Shown piece after piece: positions 26,302 to 34,325 of a DNA stretch of 64,000 nt; positions within the stretch are counted from its first letter, which is position 1; every line of letters begins with the position of its first letter. The DNA is from Gemmatimonadota bacterium (lineage in GTDB: Bacteria; Latescibacterota; UBA2968). The notes under the pieces are model-generated. The model was not told where the DNA came from and made no database searches. It saw only the letters and a list, made by a program, of their open reading frames with translations. The stretch covers positions 1 through 64,000 of the forward strand of contig VXRD01000073.1 of NCBI GenBank assembly GCA_009838845.1, written 5' to 3'. Position numbers and translations under genes: made by a program.

Positions 26302-27624
26302 TTAATAATTATAGCCGCGTTCGTCGTGGAGGGCAATATCGAGTCCTCCGGTTTCTTCTTCTTGCGAGACGCGCAGGCCAACGGCGGCGTCAACGATTTT
26401 GAGCAGGATGAAGGATACCACGCCGCAATAGACGATGGTGATAATGACCGCTATCAGTTGCGCGGTGAATTGACTGCCCATGGTCATGCCTTCGGCCAAT
26501 CCCTGACCACCCAGACTTTTGACGACAAAAATACCACATAGCAGGGTGCCAATAATGCCGCCCACGCCGTGAACGCCGAAGACGTCGAGGGAGTCGTCGT
26601 AGCCCAATTTGCGTTTGAGTGTGGTGGATGCCCAAAAGCAAATCGCACCGGCAGCAAGGCCGATGACAATTGCACCTATGGGACCTACGCTGCCCGACGC
26701 CGGTGTAATGGCGCCCAATCCGGCAATGGTGCCCGTGACAGCACCTAAAATACTGGGTTTGCCGTTTTTGATCCATTCGATAAACATCCAGGTGGAGGTG
26801 GCGACGGCAGCAGATATCTGCGTGACGAGCATGGCCATGCCTGCATCACTATTGGCACCAGCAGCACTTCCGGCATTAAAGCCGAACCAACCGACCCACA
26901 GCATGGACGCGCCAACAACTGTAAGGCTGAGGCTGTGTGGCAATATTTGTGCGTCGGGATAGCCCTGGCGTTTGCCGATGACAATACACGCGACGAGTGC
27001 TGCGACACCCGCGTTGATGTGTACAACAAGTCCACCTGCAAAGTCGAGTACGCCCATGTCGCCAAAGAAGGAGCCGTCACCACCCCATGTCATGTGGCAG
27101 ATAGGCGCGTAAACAAGAATGCCCCAGAGTACAGAGAATAAGAGTACGGCTGAAAATTTCATGCGTTCGGCAAAAGCTCCGACAATGAGCGCAGGTGTGA
27201 TGATGAAGAAGGTCATTTGAAAGGTGATCCAAACAGTTTCTGGAATTGTACCAGATAAGCTATCGGCTGTTACACCGGATAAGAACGCAGTGCCCAGACC
27301 ACCGATAAAGGAGTTGAAATTGGTAGTACCTGCTGTCATGCCATTGGTGTTGAAGGCGAGGCTATAGCCGATGATGACCCAGACGACGCTCAATATTGCG
27401 GTGAGTGCAAAACACTGCATGAGGACGGAGAGTACATTTTTGGCGCGTACGAGGCCGCCGTAAAAGAGGGCGAGGCCGGGGATGGTCATAAATAGCACCA
27501 GCGCAGTTGAGGTGAGTAGCCAGGCTGTGTCGCTGCCGTTGAGTTCGTGTCCATCGGCAAGCGCGAGGTCCGGCAGTCCTAAGACGAGCATGAGGCTTGC
27601 TAAGATGTAAGTGTGGCGTTTCAT
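26302..27624 (-). CDS. amtB: Ammonium transporter, downstream copy
   Basis: 440 residues. A signal peptide (about 1-23, ending ALADGHE) is followed by 11 membrane helices. Transport residues are present: the Asp of GVLDFAGGLVVHINAG with the first pore His, and the second pore His in VHGVGGIIGT. The C-terminal tail GLDIALHDERGYNY resembles the tail that contacts GlnK in E. coli. GGAGGGAACACAAAT precedes the ATG at 27624. It follows a glnK gene by 36 bases, the standard glnK-amtB operon. Confidence 0.95.
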   Translation of the reverse strand: MKRHTYILASLMLVLGLPDLALADGHELNGSDTAWLLTSTALVLFMTIPGLALFYGGLVRAKNVLSVLMQCFALTAILSVVWVIIGYSLAFNTNGMTAGTTNFNSFIGGLGTAFLSGVTADSLSGTIPETVWITFQMTFFIITPALIVGAFAERMKFSAVLLFSVLWGILVYAPICHMTWGGDGSFFGDMGVLDFAGGLVVHINAGVAALVACIVIGKRQGYPDAQILPHSLSLTVVGASMLWVGWFGFNAGSAAGANSDAGMAMLVTQISAAVATSTWMFIEWIKNGKPSILGAVTGTIAGLGAITPASGSVGPIGAIVIGLAAGAICFWASTTLKRKLGYDDSLDVFGVHGVGGIIGTLLCGIFVVKSLGGQGLAEGMTMGSQFTAQLIAVIITIVYCGVVSFILLKIVDAAVGLRVSQEEETGGLDIALHDERGYNY

Positions 27625-27660
27625 ATTTGTGTTCCCTCCAGAGTTTTTCATTTTGTGGTT

Positions 27661-27999
27661 CTAAAGTGCGTCGGGTCCGGTTTCGCCCGTTCGAATGCGA
27701 ACTGCTTGTCCCAAGTCTGTGACAAAAATTTTCCCATCACCTACATTGCCGGTTTTGGCTGCATGCTCTATCGCATCAATAGCGCGGTCAACTTCATCGT
27801 CATTGATGGCGATCTCCAGCTTGGCTTTGGGCAGAAAATCGACGATGTATTCGGCACCGCGATAGACTTCTCGGTGTCCTCTTTGGCGTCCAAAGCCGCG
27901 CGCTTCCGTGACGGTCATGCCCTGGATGCCGATGTCGCCGAGTGCTGCGCGCACATCGTCCAGCTTGTGGGGCTGGATGACTGCTGTGATGAGTTTCAT
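27661..27999 (-). CDS. glnK: PII nitrogen regulatory protein, downstream copy
   Basis: 112 residues, the exact PII length. The T-loop GRQRGHREVYRGAEYIVDFLPK carries Tyr51, the site of uridylylation in E. coli GlnB/GlnK, and VGDGKIFV and RIRTGE form the ATP/ADP site. It differs from the upstream copy at only three residues (Ile/Val, His/Asn, Thr/Ala). The start at 27999 is fixed by the universal MKLITAVI. AAGGAGTACAGT is the ribosome binding site. Confidence 0.96.
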   Translation of the reverse strand: MKLITAVIQPHKLDDVRAALGDIGIQGMTVTEARGFGRQRGHREVYRGAEYIVDFLPKAKLEIAINDDEVDRAIDAIEHAAKTGNVGDGKIFVTDLGQAVRIRTGETGPDAL

Positions 28000-28063
28000 A
28001 CTGTACTCCTTCTTCATAAGGTGTGTAATCGGGATCGTCTTTCGATCCATTTCCGGGATGAGT

Positions 28064-28091
28064 ATTATAAAACCCGATTTTTGAATTACAA
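28064..28091 (-). promoter_or_regulatory. Promoter of the downstream glnK-amtB unit
   Basis: On the minus strand: TTGTAA, 16-base spacer, TATAAT, 65 bases before the glnK ATG. It sits just after the terminators of the upstream unit, so the two units have separate transcription. Confidence 0.6.
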
Positions 28092-28103
28092 AGAAAAAAA
28101 AAA

Positions 28104-28126
28104 GCGCACTTCATAAAAAAGTGCGC
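28104..28126 (-). terminator. Second terminator after upstream amtB
   Basis: An 8-bp stem (gcgcactt / aagtgcgc), with a long T-run on the minus strand (plus-strand A-run at 28094-28103). Confidence 0.75.
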
Positions 28127-28151
28127 CTGGAGAGTTTTGTTTAAAAAATAA

Positions 28152-28182
28152 AAAAGAGCGGACACAGTGTGCCCGCTCTTTT
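28152..28182 (-). terminator. First terminator after upstream amtB
   Basis: A 14-bp stem (aaaagagcggacac / gtgcccgctctttt, one mismatch) followed by T-rich sequence on the minus strand. Confidence 0.85.
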
Positions 28183-28199
28183 GATTTGGCTGACAGTTT

Positions 28200-29528
28200 T
28201 TAATAATTGTAGCCACGCTCGTCGTGGAGCGAAATATCGAGTCCTTCTGTTTCTTCGTCTTGCGAGACGCGCAGGCCAATAATGGCATCGACGATTTTGA
28301 GCAAGATGAAGGATAAGACACCGCAATACACGATGGTGAAGACGACGCCGATGAGCTGTACGACGAATTGTCCGCCGATAGAATCGGCACTGAGTCCTTG
28401 TCCACCGAGGCTTTCAGCAGCAAAGATGCCCGTCAGGAGCGCACCTACAATACCGCCTATGCCGTGAACACCGAAAGCGTCGAGGGAGTCGTCATAACCC
28501 AATGCGCGCTTGAGGCTGGTGGCAGCCCAGAAGCAGAGGACGCCAGATGCCAGACCAACGACAATCGCGCCCATCGGTCCTACGCTGCCCGAAGCAGGGG
28601 TGATGGCGACGAGACCGGCAACAGCACCCGTGACTGCGCCCAGGATACTGGGTTTGCCGAGTTTGATCCATTCGGCGGCTATCCAGCCCAATGTTGCAGA
28701 TGCAGTGGCGACCTGCGTGACGAGCATGGCCATGCCTGCGGCTCCGTCGGCTGCGACAGCACTTCCGGCATTAAAGCCGAACCAGCCGACCCACAGCATG
28801 GACGCGCCTATAACGGTGATTGTCAGGCTATGAGGGGCCATAAGTGTATCGGGATAGCCCTGGCGTTTGCCGATGACAATACACGCGACAAGTGCTGCGA
28901 TACCCGCGTTGATGTGTACAACCGTACCACCTGCAAAGTCGAGTACGCCCATGTCGCCAAAGAAGGAACCGTCACCACTCCAGGCCATGTGGCAGATTGG
29001 TGCATAGACGATGATGGACCAGAGGATCGAGAACACAATCATGGCCGAGAATTTCATGCGCTCTGCAAAAGCACCGACGATGAGGGCCGGGGTGATAATG
29101 GCAAAGGTCATCTGGAAGGTGATGAAAACTGTTTCGGGAATGGTGCCAGACAGGCTGCTGGCAGTCACACCGGATAAGAACATGGTGCCTAAACCGCCGA
29201 CAAAGGAATTTATGTTGGTCGAACCAGCTTCCATGCCATCGGTGTTAAAGGCGAGACTATAGCCGATGATGACCCAGACCAGAGTCATAATAGAGGTGAG
29301 GGCGAAACACTGCATGAGAACAGACAAAACATTTTTGGTGCGTACGAGGCCGCCGTAAAAGAGGGCGAGGCCAGGGATGGTCATAAATAGCACCAGTGCG
29401 GTTGAGGTAAGCATCCAGGCTGTGTCGCCTGAGTTGGGTTCGTGTGCGTCGGCAAGCGCGACGTTGGGCAAGGCCAGCAACAATGCCAGACCGATGAGCA
29501 GGGTGAAGATGTTATGGCGTTTAATCAT
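28200..29528 (-). CDS. amtB: Ammonium transporter, upstream copy
   Basis: 442 residues, clearly a paralogue of the other AmtB. It has the same signal peptide style (ALADAHE), the same Asp/His signature GVLDFAGGTVVHINAG, the second pore His in VHGIGGIVGA and the same C-terminal HDERGYNY. Differences are spread through the middle of the protein (for instance ASATLGWIAAEWIKLG). CAGGAGAATACA precedes the ATG at 29528. It follows its own glnK by 25 bases. Confidence 0.95.
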   Translation of the reverse strand: MIKRHNIFTLLIGLALLLALPNVALADAHEPNSGDTAWMLTSTALVLFMTIPGLALFYGGLVRTKNVLSVLMQCFALTSIMTLVWVIIGYSLAFNTDGMEAGSTNINSFVGGLGTMFLSGVTASSLSGTIPETVFITFQMTFAIITPALIVGAFAERMKFSAMIVFSILWSIIVYAPICHMAWSGDGSFFGDMGVLDFAGGTVVHINAGIAALVACIVIGKRQGYPDTLMAPHSLTITVIGASMLWVGWFGFNAGSAVAADGAAGMAMLVTQVATASATLGWIAAEWIKLGKPSILGAVTGAVAGLVAITPASGSVGPMGAIVVGLASGVLCFWAATSLKRALGYDDSLDAFGVHGIGGIVGALLTGIFAAESLGGQGLSADSIGGQFVVQLIGVVFTIVYCGVLSFILLKIVDAIIGLRVSQDEETEGLDISLHDERGYNY

Positions 29529-29553
29529 TGTATTCTCCTGAGATATGATTGTG

Positions 29554-29892
29554 TTACAGTGCATCGGGCCCGGTTTCGCCCGTTCGAATGCGAACAGCTT
29601 GTCCCAAATCCGCAACGAATATCTTTCCATCGCCTACATTGCCGGTTTTGGCAGCGTTCTCTATCGCATCAATGGCGCGATCAACTTCATCGTCATTGAC
29701 GGCGATCTCCAGCTTGGCTTTGGGCAGAAAATCGACAATGTATTCAGCACCGCGATAGACTTCTCGGTGTCCTCTTTGGCGTCCAAAGCCGCGCGCTTCT
29801 GTGACGGTCATGCCCTGGATGCCGATGTCGCCGAGTGCTGCGCGCACATCGTCCAGCTTGTGGGGCTGGATGACTGCTGTGATGAGTTTCAT
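29554..29892 (-). CDS. glnK: PII nitrogen regulatory protein, upstream copy
   Basis: 112 residues with Tyr51 in the T-loop and the same nucleotide-binding motifs as its twin. The first half of the gene is almost identical in DNA to the downstream copy (about three differences over the first 160 bases), while the second half has clearly more differences. That pattern suggests recent gene conversion. AGGGAGGAATTCAGT precedes the ATG. No consensus sigma-54 promoter could be found in 29893-30067. Confidence 0.96.
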   Translation of the reverse strand: MKLITAVIQPHKLDDVRAALGDIGIQGMTVTEARGFGRQRGHREVYRGAEYIVDFLPKAKLEIAVNDDEVDRAIDAIENAAKTGNVGDGKIFVADLGQAVRIRTGETGPDAL

Positions 29893-30067
29893 ACTGAATT
29901 CCTCCCTGAGATAGTTGGGGTGGCGTAAACTGACGGTTGAATATATTAGGTGTATATTTCTTTACCGTTTCTTATCTGTTAAATGTGTATTACATATCGG
30001 TACGTTTATTGAGATTTTCCCATAAATTTTCGTATATTGTCCGGAGTACATTTTACGGGGAGAGTAT

Positions 30068-32200
30068 GTGGATAAGCGTTTGGAATTTAAATACAAATTG
30101 CACGAGCGATATGCTGTTCAGGCGTATGATAACGCAGATGTCTGGGCTGGTAATCTGACGGTTGAGTTGGATGGCATTCGATATGATGCAGTGATGGCTC
30201 GGGCATTTTTGATGTCCGATAGTGCGGTAGAAGCGCGTGTTCGAGCTGAGTTATTTGTTGCGGATATCGATTTTGCCACCTGTCGCACAGGCGATGTGGA
30301 AGCGCGTTTGTGGACCGATGTGAATGATCGCGGCTTTGTAGATGAGCGGGGGGAATTTCGCACAGGTACAGGTTTTTACGTTTCTATGCATATGATTGTG
30401 GATGAGAGAGGGCGACCCGTTCTTTCGGGGAATAATCTGATTTTCGAATCGGATGTGATACAGATCGATCAGACGGGTGTTTTTCACTATACGGTCGAGT
30501 TTTCGGCTGATGATAAGGCAGTGTCAGATGCTTCAAAGGCGTGGATATCGGTCAATGATATTGCACTGAATCGAGATGGGGTAATCGCGATCAGCCCCGA
30601 ACAGGTTCGCCGTTGTCTTTCAATTACCGAAGTCTGTGTGCGAAAAGTTGGCGCGCGTCTGGATGAAGATGGACAATTTGTGAGCGGTACATTTTGCGAT
30701 GTGACATCGCGCCTTGGAGAGATGCAGACAGATGTGGTGTATTTGCTCCCTTTTTTTGAACCTGGATTTGGCGATTTACACACGGGACAGGATGTGCGCA
30801 AAGGCGCGCTGGGCAGTGTTTATGCCGTGCGGGATTTTTATCGGATTGATCCCGCTCTGGTCACGCCGCCAGAAGAGGTGGATTTTCTTTCGCTGGTGTC
30901 GGATGGGTTGATTACCGACTTGGATTTGCAGACTTTATTGCACGAGCGACAGTTGTCGAGGTTGCGCAAGGTCGATGATTTTAACAATTTTCGCACATTC
31001 AAAGAACTGATTGATTGGGTTGGACGCGATACGCTGATGCAGTTGATTGGGCGTGCGGAATTGCGTGCGCTAACGCGGCGGGCACACGCGCTGGGCAAGC
31101 AGGTGATTTTCGATCTGGTGTTGATGCAAACCAGTCGCGATTGTCCGTTGATTGAACAATATCCCGATTGGTATGTGATGGATGAGCACGGGCAGCCCAA
31201 AATTCATCAGATTGCATGGCTGGTTTATTCGGATGTGGCGTTGCTCGACTTGCCTTTTAACAGGCCCTTGCAAAATTATCTGTCGGGAATCGCGCCTTTT
31301 TGGATGCGTACTTGTGATCTGGATGGGGTGCGTATTGACGCGAGCCAAACTGTGGATCGGCCATTTTTGAAGCAGATTAAAAACCGCATCAATGCGGTTA
31401 AACCCGATGCGCTCGTTTTGGGCGAAACTCTGTGCGAGTTAGGTGAGGCAGTGGATATTCCGGTGGATATGATTTATGCATTGCTGGTGGATTTTCATCG
31501 GGATGCGGAATACGGAAATCAATATGCCGACTTTTTAGAACGCACTTCTGGCACATTTGCACCTCGCACGGTGGCAATGGCCTATTTTGAGAATCACGAT
31601 AGCCCGCGCGCGACAAAAATTTGGCGAGATTGCTATCATTCCCGGACGCTGGCACTGCTGCGCAATATCCAGTGTTCGCTGATCAATGCGACGGCGGGTA
31701 CGGCACATTGTGTGAATTTGGCGTATGCTTTAGAGTGGGGTTCAGAATGGGGCGAGGAGGCGCGCACTGATTTTGAAGCATCCACATTGTTGCATCCCGA
31801 GTGGGCCGATAGAGAACCCCATTCACAGCTTGTTGCCGCTTATGAGGCTTTGCACAGGTTTGTGAGCCAGCGGCCTGAGTTGCAAACCGGGCATGTTTAT
31901 TTTCATCGCAATACCGACTCTGAAGACCGCGTTTTTGCCTATACGCGCTATACCCGGCATTCGGGCTTGTTGGTGGTGCACAATCTGGATGCGCGTTTTG
32001 TTAGAGAAGTTGTCTGTCCAATTCATCTCTTGCCAGATGTTTTGCTATTGCGTATAGACCGGGTTCCCGCGTACGATACTTATGAATTTTTTCATGGATC
32101 GGATTCTGATTGCATCGCGTTGACGGATGAAGGTGTGTCGATGAAATTGCAACCCCTTCAAAGTGTGGTGATAAAGCTGGTGTTTAGATGCGAAGAATAA
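30068..32200 (+). CDS. GH13-like (alpha-amylase superfamily) protein with a novel N-terminal region
   Basis: 710 residues. About 1-200 is beta-rich and not recognised. The TIM barrel follows (VVYLLPFFEPGFGDLHTGQ near 225 for strand 1). All three catalytic acids can be placed: Asp424 in DGVRIDAS, Glu453 in VLGETLCE and Asp511 in ENHDSPR. The C-terminal part is a short beta domain. A retaining glycosidase or maltosyltransferase role follows from the fold; GlgE-like enzymes share this general plan. The start is a GTG at 30068 after GGGGAGAGTAT. It runs divergently from glnK. Confidence 0.75.
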   Translation: MDKRLEFKYKLHERYAVQAYDNADVWAGNLTVELDGIRYDAVMARAFLMSDSAVEARVRAELFVADIDFATCRTGDVEARLWTDVNDRGFVDERGEFRTGTGFYVSMHMIVDERGRPVLSGNNLIFESDVIQIDQTGVFHYTVEFSADDKAVSDASKAWISVNDIALNRDGVIAISPEQVRRCLSITEVCVRKVGARLDEDGQFVSGTFCDVTSRLGEMQTDVVYLLPFFEPGFGDLHTGQDVRKGALGSVYAVRDFYRIDPALVTPPEEVDFLSLVSDGLITDLDLQTLLHERQLSRLRKVDDFNNFRTFKELIDWVGRDTLMQLIGRAELRALTRRAHALGKQVIFDLVLMQTSRDCPLIEQYPDWYVMDEHGQPKIHQIAWLVYSDVALLDLPFNRPLQNYLSGIAPFWMRTCDLDGVRIDASQTVDRPFLKQIKNRINAVKPDALVLGETLCELGEAVDIPVDMIYALLVDFHRDAEYGNQYADFLERTSGTFAPRTVAMAYFENHDSPRATKIWRDCYHSRTLALLRNIQCSLINATAGTAHCVNLAYALEWGSEWGEEARTDFEASTLLHPEWADREPHSQLVAAYEALHRFVSQRPELQTGHVYFHRNTDSEDRVFAYTRYTRHSGLLVVHNLDARFVREVVCPIHLLPDVLLLRIDRVPAYDTYEFFHGSDSDCIALTDEGVSMKLQPLQSVVIKLVFRCEE

Positions 32201-32232
32201 GATGACGAGTTCAATAATTGGAGGGCATGGCT

Positions 32233-34224
32233 ATGAGTTCAGTAGTGGAGTATCCAGCAGGGGCGGATCAAATTGATCACGAGATGCCTTTGGAGTCGTT
32301 TGACCCGGGGCGAATTTTGGAAAAATTAGATCTGACGGGTTTGGAGGGGGCAAAACGGGCTGCAGATGCTGGAGATAGAATTGGCGCACTTACAGCTTTG
32401 CGTGATTATTATCGAGCGAAATATCCACTGGATGGGGCGTCTGGAGAAGACGATTTTGTGGGTGCAGTACCTGAAGGTACTTTTGAAACAGCCGACAAAA
32501 TTTGTCAGCGCATTATTCAGTGGGGACCTTATGAAGAGGCGCGCTATGGCGATGATTTTGACTGGGAATGGGATCCCCGCGGCGATATTGAATGGGTTGC
32601 GGCTGTGTACCGTTTTTATTGGGCTGCACCGCTCGCACAGGCTTATGCTGCGACGCGCGATGAAAAATACGCCCAGACATTTGTGGAGATGACGACGGAT
32701 TGGATTTCAAAACATCCGCTGGAAAATCACACGAAAACCCATTCCGTTTATACGTACTGGAAGGGGTTTGTCTGGCTGGATATTCAGACGGGTATTCGAG
32801 CGACGAATATCTGTTCGGCATTTCGCAGTTTGGTTCATGCCGAGGCATTTACGCCCGAGTTCCTCGGTATGTTGCTGGCAAGTCTGTATGATCATCAGGT
32901 TAAGACAAAGCAGATTCCGATGGGGTTGATTCACAATAAGGCAGTGTTTGAACAGCGGGGATTTATCAATATTGCCTATACGTTCCGGGAGTTTGTGGAA
33001 TCGCGTGAATGGATGGAATTGGCACTGGAGCGGGTTGAAGAGAATTTTCTGGCGCAGACAACAACAGATGGCGTTCAGCGAGAGTGGTCTTTTGGGTATC
33101 ATGTGGGTGTGTTGCGAGATGCTGTGGAGATTTTTGGACGCATGGATACTTTTGGTATTGAGATTTCAGAGGCGTTCCGCGAGCGCGTGCGGTTGATGCA
33201 CGATTATATTTTTTGGATTGCGTCGCCCGATCTGGGTGCGCCTATGTTTGGCGATGGGTCGCGTTCGTTGCCTGAGACGGATGATCGCTCAAAGTGGGAT
33301 CTTTATGACTCACTTGTCGAAGCTACAGAATTGCTGGGTGATCCCAAATACGCCGCGCGGGCGACCCTGGATCGGAAATTTTTACCCGAGCAAAAGAGTC
33401 GTGCATTTCAAGAGGCCGGTTTGTATGTGATGCGCGATGATTGGGGACCCGATCAGATTCACATGGCGCTGCATTGTTCACCGCCCGCGATTTCGAGTCA
33501 CGATCAACCGGATAATGGGACGTTTGAATTGTACGCTTATGGGCACTGGTTGATGTCTGATACGGGTTTTTACACTTATGGTCACGATGCAGAAGGCCGC
33601 GCGTGGCACCGGCAGACGACAGTGCATCAAACTCTGACATTGGACGGTGGGGATACGTCCGATGATGGGCGGCATTTGTTGTGGGTGTCAGAAGGGGCTG
33701 ATAGCGATGTGCTGGTCGTGGAGAATGGATCGTATCCGGGATTGATTCACCGCCGTTCGGTGTGGTTTGTCAATCGACAATTTTTCGCGTTTTTGGATGA
33801 AGGGATTGGCAATGTCCCTGGGCAACTTGATTTGCATTTCCAATTTGCGCCGGGCGATGTGGTATTTGACGAGGCGGGAAGGCGTGCTTTTACGCAATTT
33901 GACGACGCTAATGTGCTGGTGCAGGCTGGTGCAAATTGCGAGACGTGTATGGCAGAAGAAGAGGGATGGTTTGCCTGGACTTATGGTTCGCGTGTGCCGC
34001 GCAAAGCATTTCGTTTTGCGCTGAACCAGCAGGCACCGACAGCGTTTTTGACTGTGGTTGTGCCCTATCGCGGGACAGATGTTCCCGGCGTTGTAGCCGA
34101 ATTGTCCGATGTATTTCGCGCTGGAGATGACCGCGTTGAATTGGCTGTTGAGGCTTTTGAGAAGACCTGGACGCTTGGACGAGATCTATCTTCGGGTGAG
34201 GCATGGGTGCGAATAGACGAATAG
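32233..34224 (+). CDS. Heparinase II/III-like polysaccharide lyase
   Basis: 663 residues. An alpha/alpha-toroid N-terminal half (helices through about 370) is followed by a beta-sandwich half containing SSHDQPDNGTFELYAYG and LMSDTGFYTYG near 400-440, which matches the Hepar_II_III domain of alginate and heparin lyases. No signal peptide is visible. GGAGG lies 8 bases before the ATG at 32233. Earlier in-frame starts at 32218 (TTG) and 32227 overlap or crowd that site. The last codons (RIDE) are built from the 8-base repeat that follows. Confidence 0.82.
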   Translation: MSSVVEYPAGADQIDHEMPLESFDPGRILEKLDLTGLEGAKRAADAGDRIGALTALRDYYRAKYPLDGASGEDDFVGAVPEGTFETADKICQRIIQWGPYEEARYGDDFDWEWDPRGDIEWVAAVYRFYWAAPLAQAYAATRDEKYAQTFVEMTTDWISKHPLENHTKTHSVYTYWKGFVWLDIQTGIRATNICSAFRSLVHAEAFTPEFLGMLLASLYDHQVKTKQIPMGLIHNKAVFEQRGFINIAYTFREFVESREWMELALERVEENFLAQTTTDGVQREWSFGYHVGVLRDAVEIFGRMDTFGIEISEAFRERVRLMHDYIFWIASPDLGAPMFGDGSRSLPETDDRSKWDLYDSLVEATELLGDPKYAARATLDRKFLPEQKSRAFQEAGLYVMRDDWGPDQIHMALHCSPPAISSHDQPDNGTFELYAYGHWLMSDTGFYTYGHDAEGRAWHRQTTVHQTLTLDGGDTSDDGRHLLWVSEGADSDVLVVENGSYPGLIHRRSVWFVNRQFFAFLDEGIGNVPGQLDLHFQFAPGDVVFDEAGRRAFTQFDDANVLVQAGANCETCMAEEEGWFAWTYGSRVPRKAFRFALNQQAPTAFLTVVVPYRGTDVPGVVAELSDVFRAGDDRVELAVEAFEKTWTLGRDLSSGEAWVRIDE

Positions 34225-34246
34225 ACGAATAGACGAATAGACGAAT
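34210..34246. repeat. 8-base tandem repeat, left array
   Basis: Four exact copies of cgaataga plus cgaat. It begins within the last codons of the lyase gene and runs past its stop. Confidence 0.85.
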
Positions 34247-34281
34247 GGCGATGCATACTGATTTTGGGAGGATGGGCGGGG

Positions 34282-34313
34282 TTCGTTGATTCGTTGATTC
34301 GTTGATTCGTAGA
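34282..34313. repeat. 8-base tandem repeat, right array
   Basis: Three copies of ttcgttga and one ttcgtaga. The reverse complement of the unit (cgaatcaa as a rotation) shares 6 of 8 bases with the left array, so the two form an imperfect inverted pair around 35 bases. The next gene starts 12 bases later. Confidence 0.8.
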
Positions 34314-34325
34314 ATGGAGCCTGCT

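Noticed and set aside
26172-26393. N-terminal extension of the 2-hydroxyacid dehydrogenase
   Set aside because: It crosses the amtB terminator and part of amtB; the Rossmann-enzyme start is at 26171.
28368-29177. A 269-residue frame on the plus strand
   Set aside because: It is the shadow of amtB; composition follows the complementary strand of a membrane protein gene.
29893-30067. Sigma-54 promoter before glnK
   Set aside because: Nitrogen genes often have one, but no TGGCAC-N5-TTGCA match was found in this stretch.
34210-34313. A CRISPR-like array
   Set aside because: Units are 8 bases with no spacers, and no cas genes are present.
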